Shown: positions 44,744-56,665, counted from the stretch's first letter. The stretch is 64,000 nucleotides of DNA from an uncultured Bacilli bacterium (GCA_944371905.1 CALVYA010000006.1:1-64000), one strand, 5' to 3'. Notes: generated by a model not told the origin, from the sequence alone. Numbers and translations are program-made.

Positions 44744-46369
44744 TTATTTTATCTCTATATCAACTGAATCAAACAGTTCATATATTTTATTATCAATAAT
44801 TTCTTGATCTTTCCTAACTTCCTTTTTAGAATTATTATCAGTTAATACAATGTATTTATCATCTATAATATTATATTTTTCATTATTATTCAATTTTTTT
44901 ATATATTCAGTTCTTGCTTCATTCCATTCTGAATCTGAAATTGCTACTATATGATAGTTTAATTGCAAATAATCATTTAAAATCTTTTCTATTTTCTTAT
45001 ATTCTTCATTCAATTTATCTGCAAGGGACGAATAAAGATAATCTATAACTACATATTCATTACTTGCTACTACCGGAGATCCATCTAACAAATTACATAT
45101 AATAGCACCATTTTCTTTATCAAAAGCATAATTTTTCAATTCTAACCATTTATTTTTTATATTATTTAAAAATTCTTTATTAGCATTAACAAAAGTATTA
45201 TTGATTCTAATAGTTTTAAAATCGGCGTTTGAAAATTTATTTGTTTCTTTCAAATTTTCTTCTTTTACTATGGTATCATTTTCTAGTTTAATAGGATCAA
45301 CACATTGCTCTTCTGTCTTTTTTTCAGAAAATATTTCCCGGGAAATATTTTCTATATTATTCGCTATATCTAATAAACCCACTTCAAAAATTATTTTTTT
45401 ACTAACAGAACTACTTTTCATTTTGTCATATATCTTGATCATTTCAGATAGTAAATCTTGCAATTCTTTATTTCTATCTTTCTTAATAAAAATTCTATCA
45501 TCCAATTCTTTTATAATATCTTCTACTATATAAATTAAATCATAGTTATTTTGATATAATGTATTCACTCGATCAATAGAATTGATAATATCTTTTGAAA
45601 GTATTAGATCAATCAGTGAAATAATCTCTTTTTTTGAAGGTTTATCACACACTGTTCTAACATCTTCCAATTCTATTTTGCTATTACAATAAGAATTAAT
45701 TTTTTCTAATAAACTCAAAGCATCACGCATACATCCGTCAGAGGAAGAAATAATTTCATCTATTGCTTCATTCGAAATTTCTATTTTTTCTTTATCACAT
45801 ATTTCTATAATTCTATTTTTCATATCGATAGAAGATATTTTTTTAAATTCTAGAACTTGACATCTAGACAATATAGTAGATGGTACTTTCTGAATCTCTG
45901 TTGTAGCTAATATAAATATAACATGAGATGGAGGCTCTTCTAATGTCTTTAACAAGGCATTAAAAGCGCCAATAGATAACATATGTACCTCATCAATAAT
46001 ATAAATTTTATATTTTAAAAAAGAAGGAACAATATTAATTTTACTTTTTAACTCTCTTATTTCATCGACTCCATTATTAGAAGCAGCATCAACTTCAATA
46101 ATATCTACACATTCTTTTGACGAGGAATTAAGACACGAATCACATTGATTACAAGGATTCAAATTGATTAAATTTTCACAATTAATTGTTCGAGCAAATA
46201 TCTTAGCAATACTTGTTTTTCCAGTTCCCCTTGGTCCAGTAAATAAATATGCATGCGAAATATTATTATTATTAATAGCATTTTTTAAAATCGTAGTTAT
46301 TACTTTCTGACCAGAAACTTCATCAAAATTAAAAGGTCTATATTTTCTATATATTGCTAGATGACTCAT
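44744..46369 (-). CDS. dnaX: DNA polymerase III subunits gamma and tau
   Basis: Clamp-loader ATPase linking polymerase, helicase and clamp loading. AAA+ domain: Walker A FTGPRGTGKTSIAKIFA near 44-60, zinc Cys set (CENLINLNPCNQCDSC), and the DEVHML Walker B. The 541-aa protein is near tau length in other Bacilli, and no frameshift site was found. Its middle (about 340-347, ENISREIF) is encoded by a perfect Noc-type site. It opens the run dnaX-ybaB-recR-bofA-holB-yaaT-trmN6-rsmI-pth-mfd. Confidence 0.96.
   Translation of the reverse strand: MSHLAIYRKYRPFNFDEVSGQKVITTILKNAINNNNISHAYLFTGPRGTGKTSIAKIFARTINCENLINLNPCNQCDSCLNSSSKECVDIIEVDAASNNGVDEIRELKSKINIVPSFLKYKIYIIDEVHMLSIGAFNALLKTLEEPPSHVIFILATTEIQKVPSTILSRCQVLEFKKISSIDMKNRIIEICDKEKIEISNEAIDEIISSSDGCMRDALSLLEKINSYCNSKIELEDVRTVCDKPSKKEIISLIDLILSKDIINSIDRVNTLYQNNYDLIYIVEDIIKELDDRIFIKKDRNKELQDLLSEMIKIYDKMKSSSVSKKIIFEVGLLDIANNIENISREIFSEKKTEEQCVDPIKLENDTIVKEENLKETNKFSNADFKTIRINNTFVNANKEFLNNIKNKWLELKNYAFDKENGAIICNLLDGSPVVASNEYVVIDYLYSSLADKLNEEYKKIEKILNDYLQLNYHIVAISDSEWNEARTEYIKKLNNNEKYNIIDDKYIVLTDNNSKKEVRKDQEIIDNKIYELFDSVDIEIK
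45327..45352. promoter_or_regulatory. Noc-binding site inside dnaX
   Basis: A 26-bp perfect palindrome centred on TATTTCCCGGGAAATA, within the dnaX coding sequence. The 16-bp core is identical to the three copies in the next intergenic region. Confidence 0.85.
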
Positions 46370-46387
46370 TCAAATCCCTCCATAAAT

Positions 46388-46396
46388 ATTGTAACA
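46388..46396 (-). promoter_or_regulatory. extended -10 of dnaX
   Basis: On the minus strand TGTTACAAT, about 18 bp before the dnaX ATG; the -35 match is weak. Confidence 0.45.
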
Positions 46397-46451
46397 CAAA
46401 TCACTAGTGCAATAAAGGTTTATTTTATGGTTATAATGATAAAACCTACGC

Positions 46452-46475
46452 AAAATATTTCCCGGGAAATATTTT
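46452..46475. promoter_or_regulatory. Noc-binding site 2
   Basis: A 24-bp perfect palindrome around TATTTCCCGGGAAATA. A 40-bp stretch starting here (46452-46491) recurs at 46846-46885 with a single base difference. Confidence 0.85.
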
Positions 46476-46844
46476 ATCGAACAAAAATACGAACATTTTT
46501 ATAAAAAAATAAAATACAATTTATAGAGAAAATATAAAAAATCTTTCAATCAAATGAAAATTTTTAAAAATGACATTTCTTATAAATTTAAAAGATATTA
46601 TAGATAAAAAATAACAAACAAATCATTTGTTTAAACATATGTTTTTTTTTACTATTAATCAATAACCTTAAGTCATACTTTATTGTATAAATATTATGAT
46701 TATACATACAAAAATCAAAATTCTAAATGAATTTATTTTATTAATTCTTCCTATTTAATATCTTGTATTTATTTTTATATTTTTTCACAATACAATTAAA
46801 ATATTATCAATCATTTCATAAAATATTTTTATTATTAAACTAAA

Positions 46845-46870
46845 TAAAATATTTCCCGGGAAATATTTTA
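46845..46870. promoter_or_regulatory. Noc-binding site 3
   Basis: A 26-bp perfect palindrome with the same 16-bp core. It lies 75 bp before the first parS site. Confidence 0.85.
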
Positions 46871-46944
46871 TCAAACAAAAATACGTTCTTTTGTTTTGCT
46901 TTACCATTAACTTTGTTTAAACAAGATCTAACATTTAAAATTTT

Positions 46945-46960
46945 TGTTTCACGTGAAACA
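46945..46960. promoter_or_regulatory. parS: parS site 1
   Basis: TGTTTCACGTGAAACA, a perfect 16-bp palindrome matching the bacterial parS consensus bound by ParB/Spo0J. Confidence 0.92.
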
Positions 46961-47105
46961 TAGTAGTTTTTAATATAGTTTTTTTAATTTACTGATATAA
47001 AATAACAATTATATTCTATATTTCAACAATTTCGTATTGTTAATTTATTTAAAAGTTTTCTATCACATCACTTTGGCTATTTTTTAATATGCAACCTTGC
47101 TTTAA

Positions 47106-47121
47106 CGTTTCACGTGAAACA
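47106..47121. promoter_or_regulatory. parS: parS site 2
   Basis: CGTTTCACGTGAAACA: identical to site 1 except for the first base, so the inner 14 bp are a perfect parS palindrome. Confidence 0.85.
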
Positions 47122-47210
47122 TCAAAATATTGTTATCTTTAATATATATTATTCTACTAATTTATTTATATAAAGTAATAATTAAAATTTATATTTTAAT
47201 AGTATTTACA

Positions 47211-47238
47211 AAAAAATATTTCCCGGGAAATATTTTTT
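47211..47238. promoter_or_regulatory. Noc-binding site 4
   Basis: A 28-bp perfect palindrome with the TATTTCCCGGGAAATA core, 34 bp from parS site 3. Confidence 0.85.
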
Positions 47239-47272
47239 GTAATATTACTTTATTAGATAATTTTATAAAAAA

Positions 47273-47288
47273 TGTTTCACGTGAAACA
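47273..47288. promoter_or_regulatory. parS: parS site 3
   Basis: TGTTTCACGTGAAACA, identical to site 1, ending 7 bp before the tadA stop codon. Confidence 0.92.
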
Positions 47289-47295
47289 TAATATA

Positions 47296-47745
47296 TTATC
47301 TTTTATTATTAAAAAATTTTTTTATAATACTTGAACATTCATCAGACATAATGCCTCTTTCTATTATAACTTGATGGTTATAGTTATTATTTTGTAATAT
47401 TTGCTCTATTATTTTTCTGTTATCTGTAATATTTGAATCGCATCCATAAATAATTTTACTTATTCTTGCCTGTTGAATAGCACTGGCACACATTGGACAC
47501 GGTTCTAATGTTACATAAATAATGGTATCATTCAGTCTCCAATCTTTTAATTTTGCACTTGCTTTTTCAATTGCAATTAATTCTGCATGACGTGTCACTA
47601 ACTTTTCTTTATCTTTTTGATTATAAGCTGATGCAATTACTACATTATCTTTAACAATTACAGCTCCTACTGGTATTTCATCTTCAATATCAGCAAATTT
47701 AGCTTGTTCTAAAGCTAATTTCATAAAATACTCGTTATTATACAT
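47296..47745 (-). CDS. tadA: tRNA-specific adenosine deaminase
   Basis: Zinc enzyme converting A34 to inosine in tRNA-Arg(ACG). Motifs: RHAELIAIEKA with the zinc His and catalytic Glu, and TLEPCPMCASAIQQARI with the zinc cysteines. The 149-aa protein starts at 47745, with GGAG 7 nt upstream; the longer frame would run through the SRP RNA and is rejected. It lies downstream of the SRP RNA, as in B. subtilis, where tadA and scr are adjacent. Confidence 0.95.
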   Translation of the reverse strand: MYNNEYFMKLALEQAKFADIEDEIPVGAVIVKDNVVIASAYNQKDKEKLVTRHAELIAIEKASAKLKDWRLNDTIIYVTLEPCPMCASAIQQARISKIIYGCDSNITDNRKIIEQILQNNNYNHQVIIERGIMSDECSSIIKKFFNNKR

Positions 47746-47759
47746 AATATCACTCCATA

Positions 47760-47838
47760 AAAAATAGCGCACATAAATAGGAATTGTTAAGGCTGCTATC
47801 TTCCGATCCTGACCTGGTTCCAATATATTTATTGCGCC
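47760..47838 (-). ncRNA. ffs: signal recognition particle RNA, small bacterial form
   Basis: The conserved helix-8 core ACCAGGTCAGGATCGGAAGA with TAGCAGCC following is the SRP RNA signature (GGAA tetraloop and the symmetric loop that binds Ffh). The outer stem pairs GGCGCAATAAATA with TATTTATGTGCGC. The end is marked by TATTTTTTATG. At about 79 nt this is the 4.5S-like form without the Alu domain, unlike the larger RNA of B. subtilis. Confidence 0.95.
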
Positions 47839-47844
47839 ATATAT

Positions 47845-47873
47845 AGATTAATATATTTTTTTTATTTTTGCAA
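47845..47873 (-). promoter_or_regulatory. sigma-A promoter of the SRP RNA
   Basis: On the minus strand: -35 TTGCAA (47868-47873), 17-bp spacer, -10 TAATCT (47845-47850); transcription would begin 7 nt later at the first G of the RNA stem (47838). Confidence 0.7.
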
Positions 47874-47880
47874 GTTTAAA

Positions 47881-50319
47881 TTATAAAGTTTCCTCAATTT
47901 CTTCTTCATGTTCGATTGTATTAGCTGTAGATACTTTTTGCTCTTCTTTTAAATTAATTAAACGAACACCCTGTGTATTTCTACTTAATAACGATATCTG
48001 CTCAACAGCAATTCTTATTACAATACCATTATTAGTAATAATCATTACATCTTCATCTCCTGTTACAGATTTCAAAGTTACTATATTTCCATTTTTTTCG
48101 GTAACATTTAATGTTTTTACTCCTTTACTTCCCCTATGGGTTAAACGATATTCTTCAATTGGGGTTCTTTTACCATAGCCATTTTCTGTTATTACTAATA
48201 CTTGTGAGCATTCTTCAACTACTTCTGCTCCTACTACAATAGAATTATCACAATTAATTCCTTTAACTCCTGAACTGCTTCTACCCATGATACGAACTTC
48301 TGATTCATGAAATCTTACTAATCTACCATCGCTAGTACCAATAATTATTTCATTATTACCATTAGTCTTTCTAACAGAAATTAATTCATCATTATCTTTC
48401 AAAACGATTGCTTTTTTGCCATTATTTCTTATATTATCAAATTCTAATAAAGAAGTTCTCTTAACTAATCCTTTTTTTGTTATGAAAGCTAAATATTTAG
48501 TTTCTTCATTTTCATATTTAATAACAATCGTGGAGGTAATTTTTTCATCTTTTTCTATTGGCAATAAATTAACAATAGGTAATCCTTTAGATTGACGATT
48601 AAATTCTGGTATTTCATAACCTTTCAATCTATAAACTTTTCCATAATTAGAGAATAATAAGATATAATCATGAGTTTTCATAGGAAGAATTTTTTCTGGG
48701 AAATCCTCTTCGTTTGTACCCATACCCCTTATACCTACTCCTCCTCTATTTTGAGTTTTATAAGTATCCGCTGGCACTCTTTTAATATACCCCTTATTAG
48801 TTAACATAATTATCGAATCTTCCACAGGAATTAAAGATTCATCTTCTATATAATCAATTGCTGAGAGATCAATTGTAGTTCTTCTATCATCACCATATTT
48901 ATTCTTTATTTCTATTAATTCGTTTTTAATAATAGTTAAAATACGTTCTTCCTTTGATAAAATATCAGTTAAATCAGCAATTAAAATCTCTAATTCTCTT
49001 AATTCAGATTCTATTTTATCTCTTTCTAAACCTGTTAATCTTCTAAGTCTCATTTCCAAAATAGCCTTAGCTTGAATTTCAGTTAAATTAAATCTAGATT
49101 GTAATTGCTTACATGCTTCATCATCATCAGTAGATTTTTTTAATAATTGTACTATTTCATCAATATTATCTAATGCTATTTTTAATCCTTCTAAAATATG
49201 TGCTCTTGATTTTGCTTTATCTAAATCAAATTGGGTTCGTCTTATAATGACAACTCTTTGATGTTCTATATATTTTTCAATCATATCCTTTAAAGATAAG
49301 ATTCTAGGTTGTCCATCAACTAATGCTAAAAAATTGATTCCATAAGATGATTGCAGTGCAGTATGTTTGTATAAATTATTTAGAACTACATTTGGATTAG
49401 CATCACGTCTTAATTCAATAACAATCTTAATACCATTACGATTAGATTCATCTCTTAAATCGGTTATACCGTCTATTACTTTTTCCCTAACAAGCTCCGC
49501 TATACGGGTTATCATATTAGCTTTATTAACCATATAAGGAATTTCAGTTACAATTATTTGGCTTTTTCCACCATGCATTTCTTCGATAGTTGCCCTAGAT
49601 CTAATTGTTATTATTCCTTTACCGGTTTCATATGCCTTTTTGATTCCACTATTACCAAGAATTATAGCACCAGTTGGAAAATCAGGTCCTTTAATATATT
49701 GCATTAAATCCAAAACAGTTAAATCAGGATTATCAATAAGTGCAACGGTTGCATCGATAACTTCTTTTAAATTATGAGGAGGAACATTCGTTGCCATACC
49801 AACAGCAATACCTGTCGAACCATTAACTAATAAATTAGGATACCTAGAAGGTAATACAACTGGTTCTTTTTCTTCTCCATCATAATTCGGTGTAAAATCA
49901 ACAGTATTTTTGTTCATATCGCGAACTAATTCCATACTTAATTTCGACATCCTAGCTTCAGTATAACGTTGTGCCGCAGCACCATCACCATCTATAGAAC
50001 CAAAATTTCCATGACCATCTACAATCACATATCTATAGGAAAAATCTTGAGCCATTCTTACCAAAGCTTCATAAATACTTGAGTCACCATGAGGATGATA
50101 TTTACCCATAACATCACCAGTAATACGTGCACACTTTTTATATGGTGAACTAGCTGTTGCACCTAATTCATTCATACCATATACAATACGTCTTTGAACA
50201 GGTTTTAAACCGTCTTTAACATCAGGTAATGCTCTTGATACAATAACACTCATTGCATAATCAAGAAATGATTGTTGTATCTCTTCTGAAAAATGTAAAT
50301 CTTTTAAACTATCTGCCAT
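47881..50319 (-). CDS. gyrA: DNA gyrase subunit A
   Basis: DNA-cutting subunit of gyrase. Catalytic Tyr119 in [11 protein letters not shown]; quinolone-region residues Ser80 and Glu84 in [15 protein letters not shown] look like the susceptible type. Six-bladed C-terminal domain with the GyrA box [11 protein letters not shown]. The 812-aa length is normal. It follows gyrB by 12 bp, and no rRNA operon follows within the window, unlike B. subtilis. Confidence 0.98.
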   Translation of the reverse strand: MADSLKDLHFSEEIQQSFLDYAMSVIVSRALPDVKDGLKPVQRRIVYGMNELGATASSPYKKCARITGDVMGKYHPHGDSSIYEALVRMAQDFSYRYVIVDGHGNFGSIDGDGAAAQRYTEARMSKLSMELVRDMNKNTVDFTPNYDGEEKEPVVLPSRYPNLLVNGSTGIAVGMATNVPPHNLKEVIDATVALIDNPDLTVLDLMQYIKGPDFPTGAIILGNSGIKKAYETGKGIITIRSRATIEEMHGGKSQIIVTEIPYMVNKANMITRIAELVREKVIDGITDLRDESNRNGIKIVIELRRDANPNVVLNNLYKHTALQSSYGINFLALVDGQPRILSLKDMIEKYIEHQRVVIIRRTQFDLDKAKSRAHILEGLKIALDNIDEIVQLLKKSTDDDEACKQLQSRFNLTEIQAKAILEMRLRRLTGLERDKIESELRELEILIADLTDILSKEERILTIIKNELIEIKNKYGDDRRTTIDLSAIDYIEDESLIPVEDSIIMLTNKGYIKRVPADTYKTQNRGGVGIRGMGTNEEDFPEKILPMKTHDYILLFSNYGKVYRLKGYEIPEFNRQSKGLPIVNLLPIEKDEKITSTIVIKYENEETKYLAFITKKGLVKRTSLLEFDNIRNNGKKAIVLKDNDELISVRKTNGNNEIIIGTSDGRLVRFHESEVRIMGRSSSGVKGINCDNSIVVGAEVVEECSQVLVITENGYGKRTPIEEYRLTHRGSKGVKTLNVTEKNGNIVTLKSVTGDEDVMIITNNGIVIRIAVEQISLLSRNTQGVRLINLKEEQKVSTANTIEHEEEIEETL

Positions 50320-50331
50320 AATATCCCCCTC

Positions 50332-53368
<3,037 letters not shown>

Positions 53369-53437
53369 TTAAATCCCCTAAAAATGCCCATATAACCACC
53401 TTTACCTATAACCATAGTCCTCTATACATACATTTAT

Positions 53438-53446
53438 ATTATAGCA
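53438..53446 (-). promoter_or_regulatory. extended -10 promoter of recF-gyrB-gyrA
   Basis: On the minus strand TGCTATAAT, an extended -10 about 70 bp before the recF ATG. The -35 is weak and T-rich. Confidence 0.55.
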
Positions 53447-53460
53447 CATATTTTTTAAAT

Positions 53461-53488
53461 AAAAAAGAAAAAAGAGGTCACCCTCTTT
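53461..53488 (-). terminator. terminator of comK
   Basis: A 7-bp stem AAAGAGG/CCTCTTT with loop TCAC, followed by T-rich DNA on the minus strand; it touches the comK stop. Confidence 0.8.
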
Positions 53489-53934
53489 TATTTTTTCGAT
53501 ATTCTTTTCGTTATCATAGCATCTAACATACCCGCTCTAAGTAATTGATTTTCAAAAGATAATTTAGAAATATCAAATTCTTTTTCTATGCCATTTTGAA
53601 ATATCACTTTAGTATTATTACCTATTTTTTCTCTTTTTTTTACATAATTATGATTTATCCAACAGCAATCTTCACTAGTATAAGATTTTGTCGGAAAAAA
53701 GATTATTTTTTCTGATTCTTCAATAAGAAGTGGTAATTTATAACTAAAATTTAATATCTTCTGAGCAGCTTTAATTCTACCATCATATGTACTACCATAA
53801 TACTCACAATTTTCTTCCATAATGTTAAAAGTAGAAGAAGGTATTAAATATTCTTTTGTTAATTCTATTACTTTCGTATTTTCTGAATCGATTGGTATTA
53901 ATGCTATAGTTTCATCATTAATCTCATATGTCAT
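53488..53934 (-). CDS. comK: ComK-family competence transcription factor
   Basis: Homologue of the B. subtilis competence master regulator. Matching segments, in order: MTYEINDETIALIPI, CEYYGSTYDGRIKAA (about 43-57), KLPLLIEESEKIIFFPTKSY (66-85), CCWINHNYVKK (90-100), and SFENQLLRAGML (126-137). The 148-aa protein lacks about 40 C-terminal residues present in B. subtilis ComK (192 aa), a part tied there to activation. The start at 53934 has GGGGGA upstream. It is monocistronic, with its own promoter region and terminator, between dnaN and recF. Confidence 0.87.
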   Translation of the reverse strand: MTYEINDETIALIPIDSENTKVIELTKEYLIPSSTFNIMEENCEYYGSTYDGRIKAAQKILNFSYKLPLLIEESEKIIFFPTKSYTSEDCCWINHNYVKKREKIGNNTKVIFQNGIEKEFDISKLSFENQLLRAGMLDAMITKRISKK

Positions 53935-53961
53935 AAAGTATCCCCCCATTTCTAATTTTTT

Positions 53962-53975
53962 GTAATTTAAATTAC
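53962..53975. repeat. 14-bp palindrome in the comK leader
   Basis: GTAATTTAAATTAC, perfectly symmetric, between the predicted -10 and the comK start; a candidate operator. Confidence 0.5.
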
Positions 53976-53988
53976 GGGGATTATTATA

Positions 53989-54016
53989 ATTATATTTATT
54001 GTCGAATTATGTCGAA
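53989..54016 (-). promoter_or_regulatory. candidate comK promoter
   Basis: On the minus strand: -35 TTCGAC (54011-54016), 16-bp spacer, -10 TATAAT (53989-53994). The -35 falls inside the middle unit of a tandem repeat. Confidence 0.55.
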
Positions 54017-54030
54017 ATATGACGAATTTT
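54001..54030. repeat. three tandem 10-bp repeats upstream of comK
   Basis: GTCGAATTAT, GTCGAAATAT, GACGAATTTT in direct succession. The 10-bp period places each unit on the same face of the helix. They lie between the dnaN stop (9 bp away) and the comK -10. Confidence 0.75.
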
Positions 54031-54038
54031 GCATTTTT

Positions 54039-55160
54039 TTAATAAGTTCTTATAGGTAATACTAGTTGTTCAAGTGTATCATCTTCTTTTCCACGAATAA
54101 TAATTGGTTTTATTTCTCCAAATAATGATATCTTAGCATAACTAGTTTCAAAAGATTTTAATGCATCCATCATATATTTAGCACTAAATGAAATCTTGAT
54201 TTCTTGATCATTATCTTTTTCAATTTTCATTTTTTCTTCTACTCTACCTATTTCAGCAGAGGAAGATTTTACTAATAATGTATCTCCATTAACTTCAAAA
54301 GTAACAACATTTTTTTCCTTATCAGAAGTTAAAATACTAGCTCTATCTATAACATTATATAATTCGTCCAAATTAGCTGTAAAACTTAAAATAGGATCTG
54401 TTGGCCATAAATTTGATGTATTTGGATAATTTCCATTAATTAATCGTGATTGAAATAATAGATTATTATATTTAAACAATATTTTATTATTAAATATATG
54501 CATTTCTATATTATCCTCACCAAAATCTAATATTTTATTAAATTCTATTAAATTTTTACTAGGTACTACAAAATTATAATTCTCTTCGGCTATTTTATCT
54601 AAATTTATTGTTTTTTTAGCCAAACGATAAGAATCTGTAGCATTACATTCCAATAAATCCCCTACTATTTTAAAATTAATTCCTGTTAAAACAGGTCTTG
54701 ATTCATCTGCTGATGTGGCAAATGAAGTTTGATTAATAAGACTGTGGAAAATTTTATTATTAATATATATTATTTTTTTACTTTCTTCTAATGAAATATT
54801 AGGATATTCATTTTTGTTAATACCATTTAAATTAAATTCACTATTTTCAGTGTATATAATTATTTTTAATTCATCTATTACTTCAATATTAATAAATTCG
54901 TCAGGTAACTTTCTTACAATATCTAATATGTACTTACCTTGAATAATAATACTACCTTCTTTTTCTATAGTCATATCTTCGTTTGTTGGTATAAATGTTT
55001 GAATAGTAATATCATTATCTGAAGCTGTTAATGTTAATCCGTTACTATTTAATTCGAATTTAATTCCAGATAAAATGGGAATTAAGTTTTTAGTAGATAT
55101 AGCTTTTGATACTTTGTTTAAACTTTCTAACAATATTTCTTTTTTAATTTTTAATTTCAT
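54039..55160 (-). CDS. dnaN: DNA polymerase III beta subunit (sliding clamp)
   Basis: Ring-shaped clamp that tethers polymerase to DNA. Three similar domains (about 1-122, 123-245, 246-373); family marks include ATSADESRPVLTGINF and the C-terminal QLVLPIRTY. 373 aa is normal. It follows dnaA by 125 bp that hold DnaA-box-like sequences. A short 5' distance suggests co-transcription with dnaA or a promoter in the gap. Confidence 0.98.
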   Translation of the reverse strand: MKLKIKKEILLESLNKVSKAISTKNLIPILSGIKFELNSNGLTLTASDNDITIQTFIPTNEDMTIEKEGSIIIQGKYILDIVRKLPDEFINIEVIDELKIIIYTENSEFNLNGINKNEYPNISLEESKKIIYINNKIFHSLINQTSFATSADESRPVLTGINFKIVGDLLECNATDSYRLAKKTINLDKIAEENYNFVVPSKNLIEFNKILDFGEDNIEMHIFNNKILFKYNNLLFQSRLINGNYPNTSNLWPTDPILSFTANLDELYNVIDRASILTSDKEKNVVTFEVNGDTLLVKSSSAEIGRVEEKMKIEKDNDQEIKISFSAKYMMDALKSFETSYAKISLFGEIKPIIIRGKEDDTLEQLVLPIRTY

Positions 55161-55285
55161 ATTTATTCCTTCTTTCTTTATTATTATTTTTATTATTAGA
55201 GTGGAAATTGTTGAAAACTTATTTTTTCTCTAATATACAAATGATTTTATAAATTTATCCTGTGGAAAAATAGTTGATAAGTGAA
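55161..55285. other. dnaA-dnaN gap with DnaA boxes (downstream origin part)
   Basis: Boxes close to TTATNCACA occur as TGTGGAAAA (55261-55269) and AGTTGATAA (55272-55280), both the reverse form. On the minus strand they are followed by AT-rich DNA and by AATAATAATAA-like triplets that resemble a DnaA-trio. In B. subtilis unwinding occurs in this gap. Confidence 0.6.
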
Positions 55286-56665
55286 TTATTTAATCTCTTT
55301 TTCTAGTATTTCTATAGTTTTAGACAAATCTTTATTTATTGAAATTTCTCTTTCAATTTTTTCACAGGAATGCATTACTGTTGAGTGATCTTTTCCTCCA
55401 AATTCAATTCCAATTTTAGGAAAAGATTCGTCTGTTAATTTTCTACATAAGTACATAGCAATTTGTCGTGGAAATGATATATTAGAATTTCTTTTTTTAG
55501 ATTTTAAATCATCAATAGATATTTTAAAATATTCTGCTACTACCTTTTGTATTTTGTTGATATCATTTTTTTCACTTATGCCTTTATTAATATAGTCTTT
55601 TAAAGCTTCCATTGCAAGATTTAAATCAATTTCTGCTCCCATAATGGTCGAATATGCAACTAATCTTGTAACAGAACCTTCCAGCATCCTAATATCACTA
55701 CCTAAATTGGAAGCCATATATTCAATAACTTGCTCTGGAATATATTTATTAATAGCTTCCCCAGCAATTCTTTTTTTCAAAATAGCAACTCTAAGTTCAA
55801 AATCTGGGGGATATATATCAACAGGTAATCCCCAACAAAATCTCGTTCTTAAGCGATCTTCTAGTATTTTTAAATCATCGGGAGAACGATCAGAAGAAAT
55901 TATTATTTGTTTGTTATCACCATACAAATTATTAAATGTGTGAAAAAATTCTTTTTGTGTTTCTGTTGCACCACCTAAATATTGAATGTCGTCAATGATG
56001 AGAACATCAATATTTCTATACTTTTGCTTAAAGAAGTCAACATAACTAAAATTCGTTCCAGATTCATCTTTCTTATTAATTCCAATAAAATCAGATACAA
56101 ATTGTTCACTAGTTACATATAAAACTTTTTTATCAGAGTTTTTAGTAATATAATTTCCTATTGCATGCATTAAATGAGTTTTACCCAGTCCACTGTTTCC
56201 ATAAATAAATAACGGATTATACATTTTTCCAGGATTTTCCGCAACTGCAAGAGCAGCTGCATGAGCAAATTTATTACTATTTCCTACAATAAAATTATCA
56301 AAAGTATATTTTGAATTTAAGTTTGTATTTAAATATAAATGTTCATTATTATATAAACTGTTACTGGTATTTTCCACATGATTGTGAATATTATTTTCTT
56401 CTTGAAATTCATCTTCAATGTCTTCTTTTAATAATAATTCAATTTCTATATTTTTTCCCGTTAATTCTAAAAATGAGTTTTGTAACATTTCCTTATAATT
56501 TAATAGGATATGATTTTTATGAATAGCATAAGGAACAATAATTCTAGCAGTTCCATTTTTTATGTCATACAATTCTGTTTCTTCAAACCAAGTTTGGAAG
56601 GACAATGAATTTATTTCTGATTTAATTTTTTCTAAAATGTTAGACCATAAAACAGATGTATTCAT
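55286..56665 (-). CDS. dnaA: chromosomal replication initiator DnaA
   Basis: Initiator ATPase. Domain I at 1 to about 85 (LWSNILEKIKSEINSLSFQTWF), a variable linker, AAA+ domain with Walker A FIYGNSGLGKTHLMHAIG and Walker B VLIIDDIQYLGG, and domain IV with the DNA-binding motif FGGKDHSTVMHSCEKIE. 459 aa from the ATG at 56665, which has GGGGAG 8 nt upstream; the next upstream start at 56683 overlaps that site. Confidence 0.98.
   Translation of the reverse strand: MNTSVLWSNILEKIKSEINSLSFQTWFEETELYDIKNGTARIIVPYAIHKNHILLNYKEMLQNSFLELTGKNIEIELLLKEDIEDEFQEENNIHNHVENTSNSLYNNEHLYLNTNLNSKYTFDNFIVGNSNKFAHAAALAVAENPGKMYNPLFIYGNSGLGKTHLMHAIGNYITKNSDKKVLYVTSEQFVSDFIGINKKDESGTNFSYVDFFKQKYRNIDVLIIDDIQYLGGATETQKEFFHTFNNLYGDNKQIIISSDRSPDDLKILEDRLRTRFCWGLPVDIYPPDFELRVAILKKRIAGEAINKYIPEQVIEYMASNLGSDIRMLEGSVTRLVAYSTIMGAEIDLNLAMEALKDYINKGISEKNDINKIQKVVAEYFKISIDDLKSKKRNSNISFPRQIAMYLCRKLTDESFPKIGIEFGGKDHSTVMHSCEKIEREISINKDLSKTIEILEKEIK

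Larger units (their letters stand above)
46394..47295. other. non-coding segregation-site region between dnaX and tadA
   Basis: About 900 bp of very AT-rich DNA with no supportable gene on either strand. It holds three Noc-type palindromes and three parS-type palindromes, each listed separately, and a 17-bp inverted repeat AAACAAATCATTTGTTT at 46616-46632. Stretches after the first two parS sites resemble each other, suggesting old internal duplication. I see no RNA gene in it. Confidence 0.8.

Noticed and set aside
46616-46632. Inverted repeat AAACAAATCATTTGTTT as a further segregation site
   Set aside because: It has no GC core like parS or the Noc site and occurs once; in AT-rich DNA such symmetry can arise by chance.
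47746-47823. N-terminal extension of TadA
   Set aside because: The 26 extra codons are the SRP RNA itself, and a good ribosome-binding site marks the internal ATG at 47745.
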